From Nonomuraea guangzhouensis (GTDB lineage Bacteria > Actinomycetota > Actinomycetes > Streptosporangiales > Streptosporangiaceae): a stretch of DNA of 64,000 nt. The stretch lies in contig NZ_JAHKRM010000027.1 of the NCBI RefSeq assembly GCF_019396345.1, positions 124,001 to 188,000 of the forward strand. The letters run 5' to 3'. Both the position numbers and the translations under genes were made by a program. This document shows positions 8,289-16,864 of this stretch, piece after piece. The notes under the pieces are model-generated. The model made no database searches. It was not told the origin of the DNA and saw only the letters and a program-made list of their open reading frames with translations. How positions within the stretch are numbered: the stretch's first letter is position 1; every line of letters begins with the position of its first letter.

Positions 8289-9191
8289 GTGAGACCCTCG
8301 ACGCTCGTGACCGCCGCCCTGCTGCTGGCGGTCGGCTTACCCGCTTCAGCCACCTCCCACGATCCCGACCCCGCCCCCGCCGGCGGGGTGTGCCGGGGCA
8401 CCGACGCCCGCTGCTACCACGACTGGGGCAACTTCGACCCGGCCAAGGGCTACCGCCTGCTGGTCTACACGCGCACGGCCGGCCCCCGCCACGCCCACCT
8501 CGGCACCGTGCTCGGGCCGGGTCTCAACCCGCCGCTCAACGACGACAACGTGGCCGTCAAGGCGGTGCTCAAGCTGGGCCAGGACAACGGCTTCGCGGTC
8601 GACTACACCGAGGACGTCACCCAGCTCGCCTCAGCGCAGAGCCTGCTGAAGTACAACGCGGTGATGTTCCTCAGCACGACCAGGGACGCGCTCGACGACG
8701 CCGCCCAGACCGCGCTGCGCCAGTACGTCAGGGCGGGCGGCGGCTTCGTCGGCGTGCACAACGCCTTCGGCACCGAGTACAACTGGCCCTGGTACGAAGG
8801 GCTGCTCGGCGAGTCCAACTTCTACGACCACGGCCCCGATCAGCCCGCCACCGTACGCACGGTCGACCGGCGCGACGCCTCGACCCAGGGCTTGCCGCCG
8901 ACCTGGACGTTCAGCGACGAGTGGTACAACCTCGTCCCGGCCCCCACCCGCGTCCGCGTCCTGGCCCAGGTCGACGAGAGCACCATGCTCAAGGGCACCC
9001 GCGGCAACCTCGGCCATCCCGGGCACGGCAGGGACCACCCGGTCTCCTGGTGCCAGTACTACGACGGCGGCCGGTCGTGGGTCACCACGCTCGGCCACGA
9101 GGTGCAGGCGTGGACCGGCGACCAGCGCTTCCTCGGCCACCTGACCGGCGGCGTCAGATCGGCGATGGGCATGGCGCCCTTCTGCCGGTGA
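8289..9191 (+). CDS. Secreted ThuA-like domain protein
   Basis: 300 residues from a GTG start with GGAGG 5 nt upstream. The first ~23 residues (MRPSTLVTAALLLAVGLPASA) form a Sec signal peptide. The mature part is a ThuA-like class I amidotransferase-fold domain: YRLLVYTRTAGPRHAH, AVMFLSTTRDALDDAAQTAL and GGFVGVHNAFGTEY, where family members have VHxA. The family is named after trehalose utilisation genes, and secreted ThuA domains are common in Actinomycetota polysaccharide/sugar clusters; their reaction is poorly known. It is divergent from the quinoprotein gene with a shared palindromic motif between them, so joint regulation is likely. Its stop abuts the convergent aroQ stop. Confidence 0.8.
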   Translation: MRPSTLVTAALLLAVGLPASATSHDPDPAPAGGVCRGTDARCYHDWGNFDPAKGYRLLVYTRTAGPRHAHLGTVLGPGLNPPLNDDNVAVKAVLKLGQDNGFAVDYTEDVTQLASAQSLLKYNAVMFLSTTRDALDDAAQTALRQYVRAGGGFVGVHNAFGTEYNWPWYEGLLGESNFYDHGPDQPATVRTVDRRDASTQGLPPTWTFSDEWYNLVPAPTRVRVLAQVDESTMLKGTRGNLGHPGHGRDHPVSWCQYYDGGRSWVTTLGHEVQAWTGDQRFLGHLTGGVRSAMGMAPFCR

Positions 9192-9659
9192 TCACTTCTG
9201 GGTGGCGGCGTGGTGCAGGCCGCGCAGCGCCAGCACGTAGCCGTACACGCCGAACCCGACCACGATGCTCCGCGCGACCGGCGAGATGTAGGAGTGGTGC
9301 CGGAACGGCTCGCGCGCGTGCACGTTGGAGATGTGCAGCTCGATCACCGGCAGCTCCACGCCCTCGATGGCGTCGTGCAGGGCGACGGACGTGTGCGTGT
9401 AGGCGCCGGGATTGAACACCGCGCCCACGCACCGCCCGGCCTTGACCTCGGCCCCGGCCTCATGGATCCAGTCGATCAGCTGCCCCTCGTGGTTGGACTG
9501 CCGGAACCGGAGGTCGAGGTCGAGCCCGGCGGCCTCCTCGCGGCACAGCTCCTCGACGTCGGCCAGCGTCGTGGTGCCGTACACCTCCGGCTTGCGGGTG
9601 CCGAGCAGGTTGAGGTTCGGGCCGTTGAGAACGTAGACGGATGTCAACACATGCCTCAC
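9192..9659 (-). CDS. aroQ: Type II 3-dehydroquinate dehydratase
   Basis: 155 residues, the usual size for this dodecameric enzyme of the shikimate pathway, which dehydrates 3-dehydroquinate to 3-dehydroshikimate. Visible signatures: [19 protein letters not shown] with the catalytic loop Arg and Tyr, [16 protein letters not shown] with an active-site His, and [19 protein letters not shown]. No other shikimate genes are adjacent, so it may be a second, possibly catabolic (quinate), copy. The spacing to the helicase gene upstream on the same strand is 13 bp, so it could be transcribed at the end of that operon. Confidence 0.95.
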   Translation of the reverse strand: MRHVLTSVYVLNGPNLNLLGTRKPEVYGTTTLADVEELCREEAAGLDLDLRFRQSNHEGQLIDWIHEAGAEVKAGRCVGAVFNPGAYTHTSVALHDAIEGVELPVIELHISNVHAREPFRHHSYISPVARSIVVGFGVYGYVLALRGLHHAATQK

Positions 9660-9672
9660 TTCGTGGTCGTCG

Positions 9673-10959
9673 CTACACCCGGTGGCGGGCCAGGTGCTCC
9701 AGGACCGACTGGTTGGCCTCCCAGCCGTCGGGGAACTTCACCGGCACGCCCAGCCGTACCGGCTCCGCCGACGGATGGGCGTCGAGCAGCTCGGCGATGC
9801 CCGCCCTGGCCACCACCACGCACGCGTGCCGGTGCCGCGAGGCCAGCACGCACAGCCGCCCCGACTCCAGATGGAACGCGGTGGCGTCCCGGCGGCCCGA
9901 CAGCGGGTGCAGCACGATCGTCACGTCGTACTCGCGGCCCTGCAGCCGGTTGGCGGTGTCGACGGTGATGTCCGGCGGCAGTCCCGCGTTCCTGATCGCG
10001 GCCACCTGGTCGCGGTGCGCCGCGCCGACCGCGATCCGGTCGGCGGTCACCGGCCGCTCGCCCTGCTCCGAGCCCGCCACCGCGCCGCGCTGCAGCAGCC
10101 GCTCGGCCAGCAGCGCCACCGCCTGCACGGCCTCCCCGTCGGTGCGCACCGTGTGACGGTTGGGCAGCTCCAGCAGCGCCCAGCCGGAGCGGGCCGCCTC
10201 CTCCAGCGCCCGGTCGTGCACGGTGCCCATGCCGCCGGTGGCCAGCTCCAGCCGCCGCTCGCCGGCCCCGGTGCCCGACCGGAACCCGGTGAACGGGTAG
10301 AACGCCCGCGACACCACCGGCGCGGCCGAGGCGGGCAGCCGCCACGACACCGGCAGCCGGTGCACCGGCAGGTCGGGATTGTGCCGCAGCAGCACCGAGA
10401 CCGCGCTCTGCAGCGGGTCCCACGACAGGCCGGACCAGCGGTCGCCGTCCACGATCGAGAACGGGTCGAGCTGGCCCGGATCGCCCACGAACAGCGCCCG
10501 CTCGAACAGCCCGGCGATGCGCAGCAGTTTGTCCGAGCGCATCTGGTACGCCTCGTCCACGATCGCCCACGGCCACGTGCGGCCGGAGATCCACGCCCAC
10601 TTGTCCGACGTGGCGATCATGATGTCGGGGTCGCCGAGATCCTGGATCCTCGTGCCGACCGTGACGCCGGGCAGCTCCAGCAGGCGCAGCGGCGGCACGT
10701 AGCCGCTCGCCGACAGCCGCCCCACCGTCAGGTGCGGATGCCGCTCCGAGATCCGCGCCACCAGGTCGTCGACCTGCTCGTTGGTCTGGGCGACGATCAT
10801 CAGCGGCTCGCCGGTCTCGGCCAGGTGGGCGGCGGCCCGGACGACGAGCGTGGACTTGCCCGCCCCCGGCGGCGAGTCGACCACCACGCCGCGGTTCCTC
10901 GGCAGGTCGGCGAGCACGTTCCTGATGACCTGCTCCGGACTGGCCTCGTCCGCGGTCAC
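9673..10959 (-). CDS. Superfamily 1 (UvrD/Upf1-like) helicase/ATPase of a four-gene nuclease operon
   Basis: 428 residues from the GTG at 10959, chosen because GGGAGGAG lies 5 nt upstream and the GTGA overlaps the stop of the preceding gene. Walker A is SPPGAGKST (about 29-37), Walker B IVDEA (133-137), motif [11 protein letters not shown] (159-166), motif [14 protein letters not shown] (337-349) and motif [18 protein letters not shown]. It therefore looks like a compact SF1 nucleic-acid translocase without large inserted domains. It is the last gene of an operon with a PD-(D/E)XK nuclease and two unknown proteins. Together they suggest a DNA processing or defence complex in the cytoplasm; the role is inference. 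Confidence 0.82.
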   Translation of the reverse strand: MTADEASPEQVIRNVLADLPRNRGVVVDSPPGAGKSTLVVRAAAHLAETGEPLMIVAQTNEQVDDLVARISERHPHLTVGRLSASGYVPPLRLLELPGVTVGTRIQDLGDPDIMIATSDKWAWISGRTWPWAIVDEAYQMRSDKLLRIAGLFERALFVGDPGQLDPFSIVDGDRWSGLSWDPLQSAVSVLLRHNPDLPVHRLPVSWRLPASAAPVVSRAFYPFTGFRSGTGAGERRLELATGGMGTVHDRALEEAARSGWALLELPNRHTVRTDGEAVQAVALLAERLLQRGAVAGSEQGERPVTADRIAVGAAHRDQVAAIRNAGLPPDITVDTANRLQGREYDVTIVLHPLSGRRDATAFHLESGRLCVLASRHRHACVVVARAGIAELLDAHPSAEPVRLGVPVKFPDGWEANQSVLEHLARHRV

Positions 10960-12392
10960 GACCACTCCTCCCGGGCGTCCTCGTCGGTGGGGCGGTATTC
11001 CTGCGGCGGGCCGCCGTGCGTCCACGGCGTCGCCTCCGCGTCGGGCAGGCTCGGCGCGCCCTGGAAGTCGTCGGTGAGCGAGGTGTAGCAGACCCGCTCG
11101 CCCACCTCGGGCACGGCGCCGGGAGTGGGCGTCTTGCCGCGGCCCATGCCCTTGGTGATCTTCAGGGTGACCAGGCCGTCGTTCGCCTCCACCAGCTGGG
11201 CGCCCTGGCCGCGCCGCTGCGGGGTGCCGAGCGCGGCGCCGGGCGGCAGGCGTACGGGATCGTCGGTCTTGACCACCACGAGCGGGCGCAGCTTGCGCGA
11301 GCGGCCCTCGCCCTCGAAGTTCTCCGGCTCGGTCTCCATGACCTCGCCGGCGAACGCCTCGCCGGTCAGCCGGTACTCGGCCATGACCAGCGGGTCGTCA
11401 TAGGCGCGCTGCACCTCGTAGGCGGCCTGGGCGCGTTCCATGCGGGCCAGCCGCGCGGCGGCGGCGATCGCGCCGTCGTGCCTGGCCTGCGGCGGCGAGC
11501 CATCCTCGATCTGCGCGGCCAGGCCGCTGAAGGAGGAGCGGTCCTGTTCCCACCGCTGCGCCACGCTGGCCCCCTCGGGCAGGCCGCCGAGCAGGTCGAT
11601 CGCCTGCCACATGAGCCGCCAGGTGGGTTCGAGCTGGGTACGCAGGGCCTCGGTGACGCGTTCGGCCGAGCCCTTCTCGATCGCCGGCGCCAGCACCTCG
11701 GCGTCGAACCCCGGATCGGTGACGGGTCCGGCCGGCGGCCAGATCAGCGGATCCTCCGCGTCGTCGCTCGGCCCGTCGGTGATCCAGCCGAGCAGCGCGG
11801 CCAGGTTCGCGTCCTCCAGGCCGCTCTGCCCGCTCGCCCAGTGCCGGCCCAGCTCCTCGCTCGCCGCGATCGTCAGCGACGACCCCGGATATCCGGCGCG
11901 CTCGGCGAACCAGGTCAGCCACCTGCCGAGCAGCGGCACCCCCGTGGGCACCGGGTAGGGCCCGTCGGCCCGGCGGAACCGGGTGGACCTGCCGAGCAGC
12001 CGGGTGAACGCCACGCCCGCCTGGTTCGGCACGATCAGCTGCGGCGCGTCGAGCGCTCGCTCGTACGGATCGGCGTTCTTCCGCTCCACCGTCTCCGTCT
12101 CGCGCAGAAAACTCTGGATGTACGGCAGCAGCAGCCCGGCCAGCTCGGCGGTCCAGGCGAAGCGCAGATCGCGGTTACGCGGCTGGGTCACCACCAGCAG
12201 CCGGGGCTCGGCGCGGTCGGTGCCGAGCATGGCGGCCAGCGGCGCGGCGGCCTCGCCGGAGAGCTTGAGCGGGATGAACACCATCGGCCGCGCCGACAGG
12301 TGGCAGTGCCGGACGGTCGCGATGGGCTGCGCGATGCCCTCGTCGAGGGCCCGCAGCCGGGCGAGCGAGGTGAGCAGGCTCACGTCAGGCAC
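10956..12392 (-). CDS. Unrecognised 478-residue protein between nuclease and helicase
   Basis: I do not recognise a named domain. The protein is rich in Ala/Leu/Pro and acidic overall, with no signal peptide or membrane segment. It begins with helical segments (VSLLTSLARLRALDEG), has a middle region with WLTWFAERAGYPGSS and WRLMWQAIDLLGGLPEG, and ends in a probable beta-rich domain (RLPPGAALGTPQRRGQGAQLVEANDGLVTLKI is split across predicted strands) before an acidic tail. It overlaps the upstream nuclease gene by 13 bp and the downstream helicase by 4 bp. Such coupling is strong evidence that the three products act together, perhaps with this one as scaffold or substrate-recognition subunit. 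Confidence 0.75.
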   Translation of the reverse strand: MPDVSLLTSLARLRALDEGIAQPIATVRHCHLSARPMVFIPLKLSGEAAAPLAAMLGTDRAEPRLLVVTQPRNRDLRFAWTAELAGLLLPYIQSFLRETETVERKNADPYERALDAPQLIVPNQAGVAFTRLLGRSTRFRRADGPYPVPTGVPLLGRWLTWFAERAGYPGSSLTIAASEELGRHWASGQSGLEDANLAALLGWITDGPSDDAEDPLIWPPAGPVTDPGFDAEVLAPAIEKGSAERVTEALRTQLEPTWRLMWQAIDLLGGLPEGASVAQRWEQDRSSFSGLAAQIEDGSPPQARHDGAIAAAARLARMERAQAAYEVQRAYDDPLVMAEYRLTGEAFAGEVMETEPENFEGEGRSRKLRPLVVVKTDDPVRLPPGAALGTPQRRGQGAQLVEANDGLVTLKITKGMGRGKTPTPGAVPEVGERVCYTSLTDDFQGAPSLPDAEATPWTHGGPPQEYRPTDEDAREEWS

Positions 12393-13480
12393 TCTCTGCG
12401 CAGGCGTTCGGCGTTGCGCAGCAGCCGGGCGATCTCCTCCTGGCCCGGCGCCGGGTCGCGGGTGCCGTCGGCCAGCCCGAGCGCCTCGCCGACGGAGGCG
12501 ACGCCGCCCAGCTCATCGCGTACGTGGCGGCCCAGCAGGTCGGAGGCGCCCTCCTGCCGGGCCTCGTCGCGGCAGAAGAAGCACAGGTCACACGTCGACA
12601 GGCAGTCGGGCGCGTACCGGGCGTCGGTCCCGCGCAGCGCGTCGGCCAGCTCGGCGGCGGACCGGGTCGGCAGCCCGTCCTCGCCCGGCAGCAGGTCGAA
12701 CGTGACGTCCTCGGGCAGCACGTCGAGCAGCCGGTCGAGGCCCGTCATCCGGTCGAGCTGGCGTTCCAGCACGGCGAGCTGCGGGCGCACGTCCACCAGC
12801 GACGCGACCGGCCGGTTGGCGAAGTTCTCCGGGCAGACCAGCACCACCTCGTGCGAGACCCGCAGCGGGTCGTGCCCCAGCTCGTCGAGCAGCCGGCGCA
12901 GCGCCAGCACGTACACCGCCGCCTGCCGGGCCGCGGCGGCCACCGCGGCCGGGTCCGCCTGCCCGTCGATCACCGCGAACGACTTGATCTCCACGATGTG
13001 GAACCGCCCGCCGAGCTGGAAGGCCACCACGTCCGGCTCCAGGTAGGCGGCGTGCCCGGCGATCTCCAGGCTGAGAAGCGGATGGTCGTAGACCGTCCCC
13101 GCGTCCTGCCCCTCGGACACCGCCCGGTCGAACAGCGCCCTGGTGTGGGCGTGGCGCAGGTGCGCGCCGACGTTCTCCACGTCGTGGTAGGCCACCTCGG
13201 CGATCGGCAGCCCGAGCTGCTCGCGCAGCATGCGCAGCAGCTCGGCGCAGCCGTCGGCCTTCACCAGCGCCTCGAACATGTTCCCGCGGGTGATCGCGAA
13301 CGGCGACTGGCCGAACGGCGCGGGGAAACCCAGGTGCCGGGCCGCGGCGTCCTTGTCGATCCCGGCGCCGTCCATGAGCGCTCTGCGCGAACAGCCGGGG
13401 TTCGCCGCGAGCGCGGCGATGGCGCGGGCGTCGTGCGGCTTCGGTGGCGTCGTGCCTCGCAGCGCGTCAAGCCGGTTCAT
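12380..13480 (-). CDS. PD-(D/E)XK nuclease with Cas4/AddB-like cysteine cluster
   Basis: 366 residues. The nuclease core is visible: Glu70 in RGNMFEALV, Asp150 in YLEPDVVAF, the EIK triad residues 164-166 (HIVEIKSF), and the RecB/Cas4-type QxxxY motif at Gln186-Tyr190. Cys30 near the N-terminus and Cys293, 297, 300 and 303 (DCLSTCDLCFFC) near the C-terminus recall the one-plus-three cysteine arrangement that holds a 4Fe-4S cluster in Cas4, AddB and Dna2; here there is one spare Cys. It is the second gene of the operon and overlaps the next gene by 13 bp. Predicted activity is single-strand or end-directed DNA cleavage coupled to the helicase. There is no cas1/cas2 or CRISPR nearby, so it is not an adaptation Cas4. 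Confidence 0.78.
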   Translation of the reverse strand: MNRLDALRGTTPPKPHDARAIAALAANPGCSRRALMDGAGIDKDAAARHLGFPAPFGQSPFAITRGNMFEALVKADGCAELLRMLREQLGLPIAEVAYHDVENVGAHLRHAHTRALFDRAVSEGQDAGTVYDHPLLSLEIAGHAAYLEPDVVAFQLGGRFHIVEIKSFAVIDGQADPAAVAAAARQAAVYVLALRRLLDELGHDPLRVSHEVVLVCPENFANRPVASLVDVRPQLAVLERQLDRMTGLDRLLDVLPEDVTFDLLPGEDGLPTRSAAELADALRGTDARYAPDCLSTCDLCFFCRDEARQEGASDLLGRHVRDELGGVASVGEALGLADGTRDPAPGQEEIARLLRNAERLRRECLT

Positions 13481-13519
13481 CGGCCGCCTCCCGTATTACT
13501 GTGGCGTTCAGTGTCGCCC

Positions 13520-14326
13520 TCACCCGGTGATCTCCTTCATCGCGACGGTGCTCAGCGTAGCGGCGCCGAACAGCCGAGCCGTGTCACCGAGCTGCGATGC
13601 CGCGCGTTCGGCCAGCTCAGCCCGGTCGTGCGTGTCGCGCTCCACGTGCACCGCGAGCTCGGTCCGCGCCGCCTCGATCACCCGGCCGGGATCGGGCGGC
13701 CCCAGATCGCCGTCGGCGGCGCCGGGGATGTTGCGCGCCATTCTGGACAGCAGCCGCGCCGCCCCCGGCTGGAGGTCCCCGAGCTCCGCCAGATCGGGAT
13801 CGAGCTGCCCGGCCACCGCGATGGCGCAGGTCAGGAAGTCGACGCGGGGGCTGAGCGGGCCCACCATCCGGCGCGCCTGCGGCCACGTGCTGACCGCCAG
13901 CAGCCCCCGGGCGGGGGAGAGGCGGTCCGTCAGCGCCGCGCATAAGTAGAAGGGCCTGCCGTACGGGGAGGCCTTGAACGAGCGTGCCTCGTCGCGGCGC
14001 AGGCTGGTGAGCTGGTTACTGCGCAGCGTACCGCCGCAGAACGCCTGGCCCACGGCGACGATCAGCCTCGGCTGCGCGCAGGCGCCCAGCAGGGTGAGAC
14101 CCTGGTGCACCTGCTCGCGCACGGTCACCAGCCGCGGCGCCACGGGCTCGGGGGTCGGCTCACTGGCCGGGGCGGCGCTCACCAGGGCGTCCCACGTACG
14201 TTCCACGCCGCGGAGCTCGGCACGCAGGGTCCTGGCCGTGGCCGTGTCCTTGACCCGCATGGCCCTGCGCACACCGGCTCGGAGCTCGTCGATCCGCCTC
14301 TCGAGATCATCCAGCCGGTCACTCAT
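13520..14326 (-). CDS. Unrecognised 268-residue protein, first gene of nuclease-helicase operon
   Basis: The ATG at 14326 begins an N-terminal amphipathic coiled coil (about residues 3-50, DDLERRIDELRAGVRRAMRV...). A Pro/Glu-rich linker follows (about 54-66), then a globular part with AFCGGTLRSNQLTSLRRDEARSF split by a conserved-looking YGRPFYLCAAL and helices to the end. I know no family for it. It lies 39 bp upstream of the nuclease on the same strand, with no terminator between them, so it is the probable lead gene of the four-gene unit. The coiled coil suggests oligomerisation; a sensor or adaptor role is speculation. Confidence 0.7.
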   Translation of the reverse strand: MSDRLDDLERRIDELRAGVRRAMRVKDTATARTLRAELRGVERTWDALVSAAPASEPTPEPVAPRLVTVREQVHQGLTLLGACAQPRLIVAVGQAFCGGTLRSNQLTSLRRDEARSFKASPYGRPFYLCAALTDRLSPARGLLAVSTWPQARRMVGPLSPRVDFLTCAIAVAGQLDPDLAELGDLQPGAARLLSRMARNIPGAADGDLGPPDPGRVIEAARTELAVHVERDTHDRAELAERAASQLGDTARLFGAATLSTVAMKEITG

Positions 14327-14423
14327 GGCGCGAGCGTAGCAAGAGTTCCAGTCTTTCCCAGTAATTTCCGGACATCACTCGCGCGCCAGCTCTATTGATC
14401 TACATTGTAAAGGGCGGGCCCGG

Positions 14424-15110
14424 TTACGCGGCAGGGACGGCCAGCACCCACTCGTGGTCGTCGGTGAGGAAGCGGTCCAGGTGGAGACCGGACTCGGCGA
14501 GGGCGGCCCGGAGGTCGTCGTCGCTGAGCCGCCGGGACGTGAACGACTGTGTCCACACCTGATCCCCGTGCGCGTACCGCATGGTCGCGCTGAACAGCCC
14601 CGGCTCGACCTCCTCGTGCGCCGCCAGCGTGATCGTGATCTCGCCGTCGGTCCGGCTCCTGCCGGCCCGCCGGGTGTCGTGCGTCTCGGGTGGCGTCCAC
14701 TGGATCAGCACCGCCCCGCCGGGTGCCACGTGCCGCGCGCAGGCCGACAGCAGCGCCCGCCTGCCGTCCTCGTCGGCCGTGTGCACCAGGTACGACGCGA
14801 GCATGACCGCGTCGAATCGCCGCTCCAGCCGCAGGTCCTGGATCCGGGACAGCACGGTCTGCGCGCCTCGTACGCGGGCCAGCATCTCCGCCGACTCGTC
14901 CACGGCCACCACCTCGAAGCCGCGCTCCAGCAGCGCGTGCGTGACCCGGCCCACGCCCGCCCCCAGCTCCAGGACGGACCCGCCGGCCGGTGTCACCTGC
15001 CCGACGATCTCCGCCTCCCCTCGAGGTCTCAACCGCGTGTAGAACTCCACGGGGGAGCCGTCGGGGGTGATCGAGCCGGGTCCGGTGCCGGAGTTGGGGG
15101 AGATCGTCAT
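14424..15110 (-). CDS. Class I SAM-dependent methyltransferase
   Basis: 228 residues. Motif I is VLELGAGVGRVTHALLERG (about residues 46-64), motif II VVAVDESAEML, motif III RFDAVMLASYLVH and motif IV GGAVLIQW, all standard for the seven-strand Rossmann methyltransferases. The N-terminal EFYTRLRPRGEAEIV matches small-molecule methyltransferases of the Methyltransf_11/25 type. The substrate cannot be inferred. It is separated by 97 bp of AT-richer DNA from the nuclease-helicase operon downstream on the same strand, so it could be independent of it or a loosely linked upstream gene. Confidence 0.82.
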   Translation of the reverse strand: MTISPNSGTGPGSITPDGSPVEFYTRLRPRGEAEIVGQVTPAGGSVLELGAGVGRVTHALLERGFEVVAVDESAEMLARVRGAQTVLSRIQDLRLERRFDAVMLASYLVHTADEDGRRALLSACARHVAPGGAVLIQWTPPETHDTRRAGRSRTDGEITITLAAHEEVEPGLFSATMRYAHGDQVWTQSFTSRRLSDDDLRAALAESGLHLDRFLTDDHEWVLAVPAA

Positions 15111-15166
15111 GCTCTCGAACCTAAGGCATGAGACCGGCTCCCGCCGTGCCCCGTCAGGCTGATCGG

Positions 15167-15754
15167 TCAGCTCGCCTTGAGAAGGGGGTAACCCTCGCCG
15201 AGGTCGCAGTTGATCGGCAGCGTGACCAGCGCGCAGTCCTTCCTGGCCACCTCCACGCCCTGGATCGCGCAGGCGATGGAAGCCGTGCAGTCGCCCCCCG
15301 TCAGGAGCATGAGCCGGCCGGCGCGCACTCCCGCCTGCACCATCGTGACACGCAGGATCAGGTCCACGCCGAACGTCACCCGGCCCATCGGCTGCCCGTT
15401 GACCTGCACTTCGATATACGGCTCGTGATGGGAGACGACCTCGTGCTCGGCCAGCGGCACCACCTGGCCCTTGCCCGGATCATCCAGGCTTCTGTGAGCG
15501 GCGGCCCGCAGGTCGCGGTACTTCGCCCAGCCGGTCAGCAGGACCGACCCCAGGTCGATGCCCCGCAGCAGCTCGGCACCGGCCTCGCCGGCCTTGTGCG
15601 CCAGTTCGGCGGACGGCATCCGGACCCGCTGCCTGATCTCGTCGAGCACCTGGCGGTTGTCGACGGCCCGCGACAGTTCCTCGGCCGCGCGGTGCGGATC
15701 GGCGTAGAGGAGCAGGTCGGCGGTGCTCGGGTGGGTGGTGAAGGCGGCGGTCAC
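15167..15754 (-). CDS. Unrecognised protein coupled to a PASTA protein
   Basis: 195 residues from the GTG at 15754, which has AGGGAG 9 nt upstream and overlaps the PASTA gene stop (GTGA). It has no signal peptide and no membrane helix. The N-terminal half is helical and charged (PHRAAEELSRAVDNRQVLDE), while the C-terminal half looks like a beta-barrel (IEVQVNGQPMGRVTFGVDL ... LMLLTGGDCTAS) with three Cys. I do not recognise the family. Translational coupling to a membrane protein with extracellular PASTA repeats suggests that it works with that protein's cytoplasmic tail. Confidence 0.6.
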   Translation of the reverse strand: MTAAFTTHPSTADLLLYADPHRAAEELSRAVDNRQVLDEIRQRVRMPSAELAHKAGEAGAELLRGIDLGSVLLTGWAKYRDLRAAAHRSLDDPGKGQVVPLAEHEVVSHHEPYIEVQVNGQPMGRVTFGVDLILRVTMVQAGVRAGRLMLLTGGDCTASIACAIQGVEVARKDCALVTLPINCDLGEGYPLLKAS

Positions 15755-16746
15755 CGTACGATCTCCCTGATCTCCTGGCGGCCCTGATCGTGGTGGCACA
15801 CGAACGTGACCCCGGCCGTGGGCGCGGGGTCACGGACCTCCACCCCGGGGGCCGGATCCACGCACGGCACGCAGACGACGGCGGCCGCCGGGGCGGGCCG
15901 GGGCCCGCGAAGGGCCCGGCGTACCGCCCAGGCCCCCGCGCCCGCCGCCACGGCGACGGCCGTGGGCACCAGCCATCCGGGCGGCTCCGTGCTGCTCGAT
16001 GAGTCCGCCTTGCTGGGGTCGACCACGTCGGGATTCTGGCCGGCTTCATTGGGGGTCGCGGGGCGCAGGTACAGCGTCACGGTGGAGCCGCAGGGGGCCC
16101 TTGTTCCGCCGCTCGGGACCTGACGGCGGACGATCCAGTCGCTCGCCGCGTCGGAGGGCTTCACTTTCGTGCGGAAGCCGCCCTCCTTCAGCGCGCCTTT
16201 CGCCTTTTTCGTGGTGTTTTGCACGACCGTGGGTACAGGCCCGCTTTTCGGCCCGGCCGCGCTGTCCGGATCGCCCAGAGGTGCGCAGGACAGCGGGTTG
16301 GTGTCCGTGTCGGTCGGCGCTTCCAGGTAGATGACCACGGTGGAGCCGCAGGGGGCGTCTCCTCTCTGGATCTGTCTGCGCACGATCCAGTCGGCCGTCG
16401 CGCTGGGGGGCCTCGCGTCCATGCCGAAGCCGCCCTGCTCCAGCTCGGCCTTCGCCTTCTCCTTGGTCCTACCCACGACCCGAGGTATGGGCCCGCTTCT
16501 CGGCCCGTACACGCTGTCCGGATCGCCCAGCGGCGCGCACTTCTGCGGCGCAGGTGTGTCCGTGCCAGTTGTTGTGTCCGTGTCGGTGTCTGTGGGCGTT
16601 TCGGTGGGCTCGTCCGTCGGCGTGGCCGTGTCGGTGGTCGTGTCCGGCGGGGCCGGTGACGCGGCCGTCGACGGTCCGGCCATCGCAGGTGCCGCCGCCA
16701 GCGCGATCATGCTCACGGCCAGCGCTTTCGCGACCTCGAACCGCAT
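15751..16746 (-). CDS. Membrane-anchored protein with two PASTA repeats
   Basis: 331 residues from the ATG at 16746 (AGGGGG upstream). A signal peptide (about 1-25), a Thr/Asp/Pro-rich low-complexity stalk (about 30-68), then two copies of a ~75-residue unit follow. Each unit opens with CAPLGDPDS and closes with PCGSTV before a hydrophobic strand, so each probably has one disulphide. The units match PASTA domains (VPxVVxxTxxKAKxxLxxGGF). A transmembrane helix (about 264-283) precedes a short tail with Cys residues. PASTA domains bind peptidoglycan or muropeptides, usually on Ser/Thr kinases; here no kinase domain is present. The next gene is coupled by a 4-bp overlap. Confidence 0.8.
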   Translation of the reverse strand: MRFEVAKALAVSMIALAAAPAMAGPSTAASPAPPDTTTDTATPTDEPTETPTDTDTDTTTGTDTPAPQKCAPLGDPDSVYGPRSGPIPRVVGRTKEKAKAELEQGGFGMDARPPSATADWIVRRQIQRGDAPCGSTVVIYLEAPTDTDTNPLSCAPLGDPDSAAGPKSGPVPTVVQNTTKKAKGALKEGGFRTKVKPSDAASDWIVRRQVPSGGTRAPCGSTVTLYLRPATPNEAGQNPDVVDPSKADSSSSTEPPGWLVPTAVAVAAGAGAWAVRRALRGPRPAPAAAVVCVPCVDPAPGVEVRDPAPTAGVTFVCHHDQGRQEIREIVR

Positions 16747-16864
16747 GGTCACCCCCTGGCCCTCAGTATCGGAGACACCGCAGGCCGGCCGGCCGTGTCA
16801 TGAGCGGTCCCGTACTCAACCCGGAGGAACACGCGTCCCGCGTTGTGGAATACAGGGCAGCCGC

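Noticed and set aside
12380-13480. Nuclease as a CRISPR adaptation Cas4
   Set aside because: There is no cas1, cas2 or repeat array in the window, and the partner is an SF1 helicase.
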